Assembly (NCBI GenBank): GCA_033060915.1
Contig: CM065378.1
Span: forward strand, 56,578,501 to 56,642,500
Length of the DNA: 64,000 nucleotides
Origin: Euryodendron excelsum
Taxonomy: Eukaryota; Streptophyta; Magnoliopsida; Ericales; Pentaphylacaceae
Direction: 5' to 3'
Part shown: piece after piece, positions 57,440-64,000 of the stretch
Layout: every line of letters begins with the position of its first letter
How positions within the stretch are numbered: the stretch's first letter is position 1
Notes under the pieces: model-generated
What the model was told of the DNA's origin: nothing
What the model saw: only the letters and a program-made list of their open reading frames with translations
The model's database searches: none
Translations under genes and position numbers: made by a program

Positions 57440-57738
57440 AATCGTAGTAACAAATTGATTTTATTGCTTTTAAATGAGCGGATTACAATATCTGAAATAA
57501 TTGCTAATCAAATAAATTAATCCTCTGATTCTTCTCTTCTAGAACGTTGACTCGAGGGCTTGAAGTTTGATCCCGAATCACTCGTCGTGTTCTTCGCCAA
57601 TTTATGCAAAGAAGATGATTGAAGGAAAAAGTTCTTTAGGACTTTGATGCTTGATCTGCAGAGCTCTCTCTTGCTTGTGTAGGCAGAAATCTTGTCTTCT
57701 GTATGTCCTCCTCTATGAAGAGTCACTCTCTATTTATA
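57440..57738 (-). promoter_or_regulatory. Minus-strand TATA box, short leader and AATAAA signal (LTR-like)
   Basis: CTATAAATA (minus) at 57731-57739 is followed about 270 bp downstream by AATAAAATC near 57455-57463. A promoter and poly(A) signal this close suggest an LTR, but no TG/CA ends, primer site or duplicate were found. A 69-codon frame between them has no recognisable content. ACGTGTC boxes lie upstream near 57835 and 57993. Confidence 0.45.
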
Positions 57739-58460
57739 GTTGAGGGTGAAGAATTTTGATAAGCTTGAACTTCTTCATGATAATTATCTTTATTTAATTT
57801 TTAAAAGATAATAATCAATGAGAATATGTATAGACACGTGTCCAACTTTAACTGAAGAAAATGTGTGTCTTCTTTCTTGTAGGTCCCATTTGAACAAGCG
57901 GCGCACTTTGATTGGCTTAAAACTTGTCATTTAAGGGATGTATCATTCTGACATGTGACGGCATTTTATTCGCTATGTCTTGCAGGCTTTGACACGTGGC
58001 AATGTTTGATCAGTTAGAATTTGTGACTTTATAAAATACTTGGCGACTTCTGATTGGCTAAATTTTGCATGTCTACAAATGCCCCCTTGAAACTTGTTCA
58101 CGTACATGCTCCAGCAATGGTAAAAGTGAGCAGATCTTGAAATTTGGATCACATTTTTCGTCAGTGAAAATTTTCTATGTGTTTGTCACTAACTTTTTGA
58201 TCTTGAAATTTGATGTAAGCCATTTTTGAGTTGGAATCTTGAATCTCCAAATTTAATAAATAATACGCTTGTTTAGATTTACAACTCCAAATTCAATAAG
58301 GAATTGGCTTGATTTTACAATTCCAAATTTAATAAGGAATTGTTGAAGAGAAATCTGATCTCCTTAAGATTAATCATAATTCTTAATTTGATGAGGAATT
58401 GAGATACAACTTGAGTAGGAATTGAACTCATAATTATAGAAGGATTTAGCTTTTTCCTTC

Positions 58461-58468
58461 TATAAAAG
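58461..58468 (+). promoter_or_regulatory. Plus-strand TATA box
   Basis: TATAAAAG upstream of the minisatellite and PMD gene, about 2.3 kb before its ATG. It is divergent from the minus-strand box at 57731. Confidence 0.5.
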
Positions 58469-59071
58469 GACTTAACCCCTTTAAATTTTGCACACTTGTT
58501 GAGCGATCAAAATTTTGTTCTGAAGAAGGTGCAATGGGAGTCTGCACAAAAAGCACTATTTTTTTTTTTCTTGGCTTGAAGCAGCGAATTAGTTCAGAAG
58601 AGTTAATTCATACAACTTCTTCTGCCTTTCTTTTCACTGGCCGCCAAAGGTTAGTGCTATGACTTTATGCTATTGGTCTCCAGGGATTTTTGTATGTAGT
58701 TAAACCAACTCACATCACACAGTTTGCAACATGACACGAGTAGGATATCATGTGATTTTTATCCCACTATAAATAGGCATACATATAGATATAGTTGACC
58801 ATGCATAATTCGAGGCTCCTCTTGGATAAAGAATTCCATAACCTGGCGTCCTTTCCAATCTAATGAACTGCTTCTTCTCTGTGGGGCTATGTCCTTTTTT
58901 TTCCCCCTCTCTCTTTTCCTTAAGAACAGAAATCCGTGTCCCTAATCATAATGTGACGGTGAACAGACAAGATTTTATTTCCCTCTTCTCTTGTTGTGAC
59001 ATTCATAGAGGAATTTTATTCAACTTTGGAAATCTGAAAACTTCACTTCCTTTTTTTTTTTAATTTTTTTT

Positions 59072-59309
59072 ATTTGGTAAAAATACAGTGCTTTCCTTCA
59101 AGTTGAATTAGTCTCTGAAATCATGACTTCACCAATCACACAACTGAAACTTTGAAACTGCTGCTGAACTAGTGCACATATCAGATACTGATTTGGTAAA
59201 AATACAGTGCTTTGCTTCAAGTTGAATTAGTCTCTGAAATCATGACTTCACCGATCACACAACTGAAAGTTTGAAACTACTGCTGAACTAATGCACATAT
59301 CAGATACTG
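59072..59309. repeat. Tandem duplication, 119-bp unit x2
   Basis: TTTGGTAAAAATACAGTGCT starts copies at 59073 and 59192; about 97% alike by eye. In the presumed 5' leader of the PMD gene. Confidence 0.9.
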
Positions 59310-59686
59310 AAAGGATATACTGTGTCTTCTCTTTTTTTTTTTTTTTTTTACTAGCATCTTTTGCTGGTCATAGATTTGTTCTGTCTTCGATCAAACACCA
59401 ACAATCTGAAGTTCTTCTAACCGAGAGGTAAATTATTTGTTTCCTCATTGGGCTTCCTCTTCTTTTTCTTTTAGCACTGTGTTTTTTTTTTTGTAGGATA
59501 CTCAAGTGACCAAACTCGTAGCTTTTTTCCTCCTTGTTTTAATGGATGACTTTATGTGATCAAAGACTCCTTCAACAAGTGGCATGATGTCGTCGCTCTC
59601 ACCTAACCGGCCAAGGCAACTTTTTAAAGCCTTTGTTACTTAAAATTTTAGCTCTAATTGGTGACGTGCCGATACTCTATTTTAGT

Positions 59687-60445
59687 TGATGAAGGGCCGC
59701 CCCTTCACAAATTAATAGATTACTCAATAGATCCATCTCTGGTGGTACCCGAATTTGATGAAGGACCGCCCCTTCACAAATTGCCGACGTCACCCAACTT
59801 TGATGAAGGACCCCCAAATCCATCTTGATTGATGAAGGCCCGCTCCTTCACAATTAGACATATTAACTATTAACGGTTCAGCTGCCGGAGCCATTCGATT
59901 TGTTGAAGGGCCGCCCCTTCACAAATCGCCGATGTCACCCAACCTTGATGAAGGACCGCCAAATCCATTTTGATTGATGAAGGGCAGCCCCTTCACAATT
60001 AGACATGTTATCTACTAATGGTTCCGCCGCCGGAGCCTTTCAATTTGATGAAGGGTCGCCCCTTCACAAATCGCCAAAGTCACTCAACTTTGATGAGGGA
60101 CTGCCAAATCCATTCTAATTGATGAAGGGCCGCCCTTTCACAAATAGACATATTATCTACTAACGGTTCCGCCATCGAAGCCTTTCAATTTGATGAAGGG
60201 ACGCCCCTTTACGAATCGCCAATGTCACCCAACTTTGATGAAGGATCGCCAAATCCATTCTAATTGATGAAGGGCCGCCCCTTCACAAATAGGTATTATC
60301 TTTTAATGGTTCCGCCGCCGGAGCCTTTCAATTCGATGAAGGGCTGCCTCTTCACGAATCGCCGATGTCGCCCAACTTTAATGAAGGATCGCTAAATCCA
60401 TTCTGATTGATGAAGGGCCGCCCTTTCACAATCCATCAAGTTGAT
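59687..60445. repeat. 145-bp minisatellite, about 5 copies, with GAAGGGCCGCCCCTTC hairpins
   Basis: GATGAAGG-type boxes at about 59757, 59902, 60047, 60192 and 60335 mark units of 143-145 bp. Each unit has two boxes TGAAGGGCCGCCCCTTCA (near-palindromes), a CCAAATCCATT segment and a GGTTCCGCCGCCGGAGCC segment. It lies between the plus-strand TATA box and the PMD frame. Confidence 0.9.
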
Positions 60446-60760
60446 GTTGGGATTCACTCTCTAGGCGTTGTGTCATTGACGAGTCTTTTTCCAAGAGTTA
60501 TATTCTTCCTTTATGGTGCCACCACCATGGTTGGATAGAACCTTCATGGGAAATCTTCCAAATACATGCTGCCCACAATATTTATTCCTTACTTGCACAT
60601 TTTAGCACATCATGCCACTAATGATCAATACATTGCTTTATTGTCATAGTCATATCTATTGTTGTTGCTTCTGTAATGCTTAACTTCTTGATATTTTACC
60701 TAACAAGTCTGCCGATCTCACTTTTCTTTCTCTTTATTTTTTTCAGGAAAAGCTTATACA

Positions 60761-63746
60761 ATGGTAGTATTCAGAGATCTTTCTTCTTTAACGAAAAAGT
60801 ATTTTCTTATTTTGAGGAATGAAAGCGAGCTCGAGAAGAATGCCATAAAACTGCCTATTCACAAACCATTGATCGGCTCATTTGCCGACACATGGCCAAA
60901 ACCTAGTGGTTTTCCCAATCTATCCAATTAGACATTAACAGCCACTCGGGACAGCGATTCTAAAATATTCTTGCGATCTGCACTCCACAAGATTTCACCA
61001 AGTTACTCTAAAGAATTCTCCACTCTAGGACGCAGAATTATCTCTGGCAAAGCACGTTGGCGCCCCACTTTGAAGATTTATGGCGAATTTTCCTTTATTC
61101 TCAATTATTGGGAATGGCTTGAAGATGTCTTAAGTCGCAGCCACAAAATCTTGAAGGAAGCGTGCATTCATAAGGCCGTGTATGTGTCTTTGTTCATTTA
61201 CGACCGGAATTCTGATATCTTTCGAGCATTTTGTGAAGCGTGGTGCCCTTAAACAAATTCACTACATTCTTTTGTAGGAGAATTGTCTGTCTCTCTCTGG
61301 GACCTACACATCCTTGGAGGACTCCCTATATTTGGGAAGTTCTATGATGAGTATATCCTATATGCGGCAGAATTGACTGGCAAAGATGAACTGGGCAAAA
61401 AATTTACTCCGAAGAGCTGCGAATATTTATTCAAAGCATTCCACACTATTCTTACGAACGGCGATAGGAAAGAAAGTGTTTTTATTGAAGATTGGATTGC
61501 ATTCTGGTATAAGGGAGCCTCATCATATGTTAAGCCTCCACCACGGAAAGCAAAGAGGTATTCTCGCAGCAAAGCCACTTGGAATTCAACTGGATACATT
61601 GGCGAACCTAAGGAGCAGTCAGAGTAAGCCAAAGCCATTTTCGTCAGCCTCGGTATCGATAATGACCTGGTGGAGCAAATTTATCTCGCCGCATTGTTGT
61701 CTTGTTGGTTATGCACCTTTGTCCTTCCAAGCGAAGAAGTCAACACTATCTGGCCGGCCACCTTCAAAGTTGCAAGCATGATGGCATCTGGTCAAGAAAT
61801 CTGCCTTGCTATACCTGTCTTAACAAGTATCTACAAGGGCTTGAACAAGATTGCAAACTCACCCACTCCTGGACGGTCAGAGTCTTATTTTCTTGCTGAT
61901 TATCTTTACGCATGGCTTGCATATTACTTTTATACTCATTACCTCATCCCGATCACACTAGCTGGCCCCAAGATAACTGAATATTCTGGAGAGGGTGCCG
62001 CCAAGTATTTCGACGGACTTGCTACTCGAACTCTCATCCATAAAGGCGATGGTATATCTTGGAATTCTACTTCACGATTTAACAATGTCAATGGGTTATT
62101 TATTGATAAGAATGTCGCAGACAATCCTCAAGACCTTACTTATTTCATCAGCATCAGTTCTAGTTGCTTAGTCCTTCGTAACGGTGACTCCTTCTTTGTA
62201 GAGCCATACAGCCCCCATCGTTTTGGTCGCTAATTCGGATATTGTCAAGAGATTCCGAATGAGCTCGAAAGAGATGAACGCACCACCACTTCAGACATGG
62301 CCCTTAGACATTGGCGGATTAGTGTTTATTACAAAACTGAATCAAAAGCATTGTTCCCCTCCTCACCAATTAGTTTTAAAAGACACATTATCATTTCTTT
62401 TCAGCAATGGTGGAAAAGGTACATGATGACCATCTCACAAAGGCAAAAGATCTTCTTGCACAAAGTACCCATCCTGATCCAACAAAAGCTAAAAAAGGTA
62501 AAGGTGAGGAAGATGAAACACGCCAAGGAGCCAAGCCTCCAACCAAGAATGCAAAGGACGTAAAGGATATGAAAGTGCTTTAAACATAGCAACAGCTGCC
62601 AAGAACATGGAGACTCCTGCTTGCAGCCTTCCACATATAATCTCCAAACCCTTGAGCAAACCTACGATGGTTCGTAATGTAATCAATAAATGTGCCATTC
62701 CTCAAGAAGGAGAAGAAAACAGCACAAGGAAGGAAGACTGCAACTGGAAGAGATTGTCAAAGAAAGCGAAACCCTCTGTCGTAGATGATTTGAGACTTGG
62801 GGAGAATTTCTTCGATGGTGTGCCTTCTGCTTCTATTCCACTAGAAGACTTAGCAGAGGGCTTACAATTGGAGAATCTCAAGATGCCTAATGGAGACACC
62901 ATATCGATTTCCGAAGGAAGTGTGGGTTCGGTCAACGGTCTTGACTCCTTTGACTTACTTGCTCGAAGACACGAAGACCCCATTGTGACCGAGGCATTGG
63001 AGTCAGTAGCTACACCTGAATCAACTGCACGCAAAAGGACTTCATATATCGCTCTTATGGAGGCATCACCAAAACTTCCTATAATGCCAGCACGTCATGC
63101 GCCTTCTGTGATCTCTACATTTCAAGGAGAGGAATATATTTTTCAATATCAATGCAACTATCTTCAGTCCTTATGGAAAGGAACCTCTTAAAAGATTACT
63201 AGACACTGCTTCGATCTTCTTAGTTCTCTTGAAGAAGAAGTTAGAAAAGTGATGAAAGAGATGGAGAGTACTAACATAGTGGATGTCTCACCCTTGAAGA
63301 ACTTACTTGCAACATTCTTTCAAAACATCGGGCACTATAACTCTGCTCGCACTACTTACATGGAGAAAATGTCGAGAGAAATGAAAATAGAATCACTAAA
63401 AAAGGCCAAGCATTCTGTTTTTTATGCTGAAGTTGAAGAAGGTGAAATGGTTAAAGATGTACGAGCCCTTTAAGCGACAGTTGCCAACATTGACTTCGAA
63501 GAAGCCTAATTGAAGAAAAGGTTGGAGGACCTACGCATCTGGAGAGAAGAGACAAAGTCCTTACTGCTTGAGCGAGAAGAAAAGTTACTAAAACTGCAAG
63601 CTAATGTCTTGAGCCTCAAAGAAGAAGTTTCCGCCATTGCAGATGCACAAGTGCGAAGTGATGAAGACACCCAGTACTTGAAGAAGATGGAGGAGTTACT
63701 AGAAACAAGTCGAAAAGAGTTGACAGATTTCAAACTCTTTCCTTAG
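60761..63746 (+). pseudogene. Plant-mobile-domain (PMD) gene, multiply broken
   Basis: PMD proteins occur as host silencing factors (MAIN/MAIL1-like) and as passengers of transposons. From ATG 60761 one frame runs to about 62413, holding WPKPSGFPNLSN, WEWLEDVLSRSHKIL, the signature LSVSLWDLHILGGLPI with FGKFYDEY, FIEDWIAFWYKG, then YFLADYLYAWLAYYFYTHYL and FQQWWK. Stops: 60929 (TAG), 61250 (TAA), 61625 (TAA), 62231 (TAA). A one-base slip in an A run near 62413-62417 leads to KVHDDHLTKAKDLLAQSTHP, ending at 62581. A third frame (62607-63746) encodes a C-terminal region and coiled coil (EREEKLLKLQANVLSLKEE) with stops at 63189 and 63471 and near 63507. It is probably a transposon passenger rather than a host gene. 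Confidence 0.78.
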
Positions 63747-63921
63747 TTGTTTTTTTTTTCCTTCATTTATTTTCTTTTAGAAAGAAGTCTATGTAGAAAC
63801 AGTTTTTTCTTTTCTTGATTGAAATGAAATTAGGTTCCTTTTCAATTTTAAACTAAGATAGTTTAACTTCAAGAGGAAAAAAAAACTTTATTTAAATGAC
63901 TAAACTTGAAATAGAATTCCA

Positions 63922-63964
63922 AGATGCCTACGTACCCCAAAGGGGATCAAGCCGAACGTAGTTC
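63922..63964 (-). other. ACTACG...TACGTAGGCA module (second copy)
   Basis: On the minus strand: GAACTACG, then GGCTTGATCCCCTTTGGGG and TACGTAGGCATC. It matches 30915-30960 of the giant solo LTR, including the central CCC/GGG hairpin. It lies 180 bp after the PMD pseudogene. Confidence 0.7.
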
Positions 63965-64000
63965 AAGTTTGAATAAATTTTTTTTTTTTTTTTTTTTAAA

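Noticed and set aside
57440..57738. Endogenous pararetrovirus promoter
   Set aside because: TATA-leader-poly(A) spacing is suggestive, but no viral coding domain lies nearby; an LTR is simpler.
59687..60445. CRISPR-like array
   Set aside because: Spacers are themselves repeated and the DNA is plant nuclear; it is a minisatellite.

Overview
The window is nuclear DNA of a flowering plant, probably a eudicot with a large, repeat-rich genome. It is mostly nested LTR retrotransposons with short MITE and hAT remnants. I find one host gene that reads as intact: an ankyrin-repeat/PGG membrane protein gene of the BDA1/ITN1/ACD6 type on the minus strand, in two exons (55122-55682 and 43346-44110). No RNA gene, CRISPR array or bacterial-type operon was recognised. 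The species cannot be named from what is visible.

Layout. 1-3765: 5' part of a decayed Ty1/Copia element (minus), running off the left edge. 3974-13862: a complete but decayed Ty3/Gypsy chromovirus of the Tekay/Del type (plus), LTRs about 2.6 kb, TSD TATGA. 13868-16300: remnant of another Gypsy-type element (minus), split by the Tekay insertion. 16300-19272: non-coding DNA with two tandem duplications, a fold-back repeat and a Mutator-like MITE. 19278-34599: a Tat-lineage Gypsy element (minus, TSD GTTTC), called Tat-A. It carries an extra intron-containing gene on the opposite strand, and its pol is split by a 5163-bp solo LTR at 26578-31740 (TSD CTTGG). 34605-35290: decayed paralogous copy of part of the ankyrin gene (exon 2 start plus intron). 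35692-37061: truncated 3' end of a relative of the next Tat element, with a 479-bp tandem duplication in its LTR. 37062-43300: mostly featureless AT-rich DNA with hAT-like pieces and a LINE tail. 43346-55682: the ankyrin gene, whose single 11-kb intron holds a second complete Tat element (Tat-B, minus, 44421-54771, TSD GATGA). 57400-63970: two divergent promoter-like boxes, a hairpin-rich minisatellite and a broken plant-mobile-domain (PMD) gene on the plus strand, ending in a motif shared with the solo LTR.

How the parts relate. Tat-A and Tat-B share one plan: gag-PR-RT-RNaseH-aRNaseH-INT on the minus strand, and a spliced accessory gene on the plus strand converging on the end of pol. In each, a short minisatellite lies in the convergent gap (64-bp units in A, 57-bp units in B). 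Introns in the plus-strand gene are not removable from the minus-strand genomic RNA, so they can persist through retrotransposition. The PMD gene at 60.8-63.7 kb may be the same kind of accessory gene in a third element lying mostly beyond the right edge. Most retroelement frames are broken by nonsense codons more than by indels, and most of these fit C-to-T change, as expected for long-methylated DNA.
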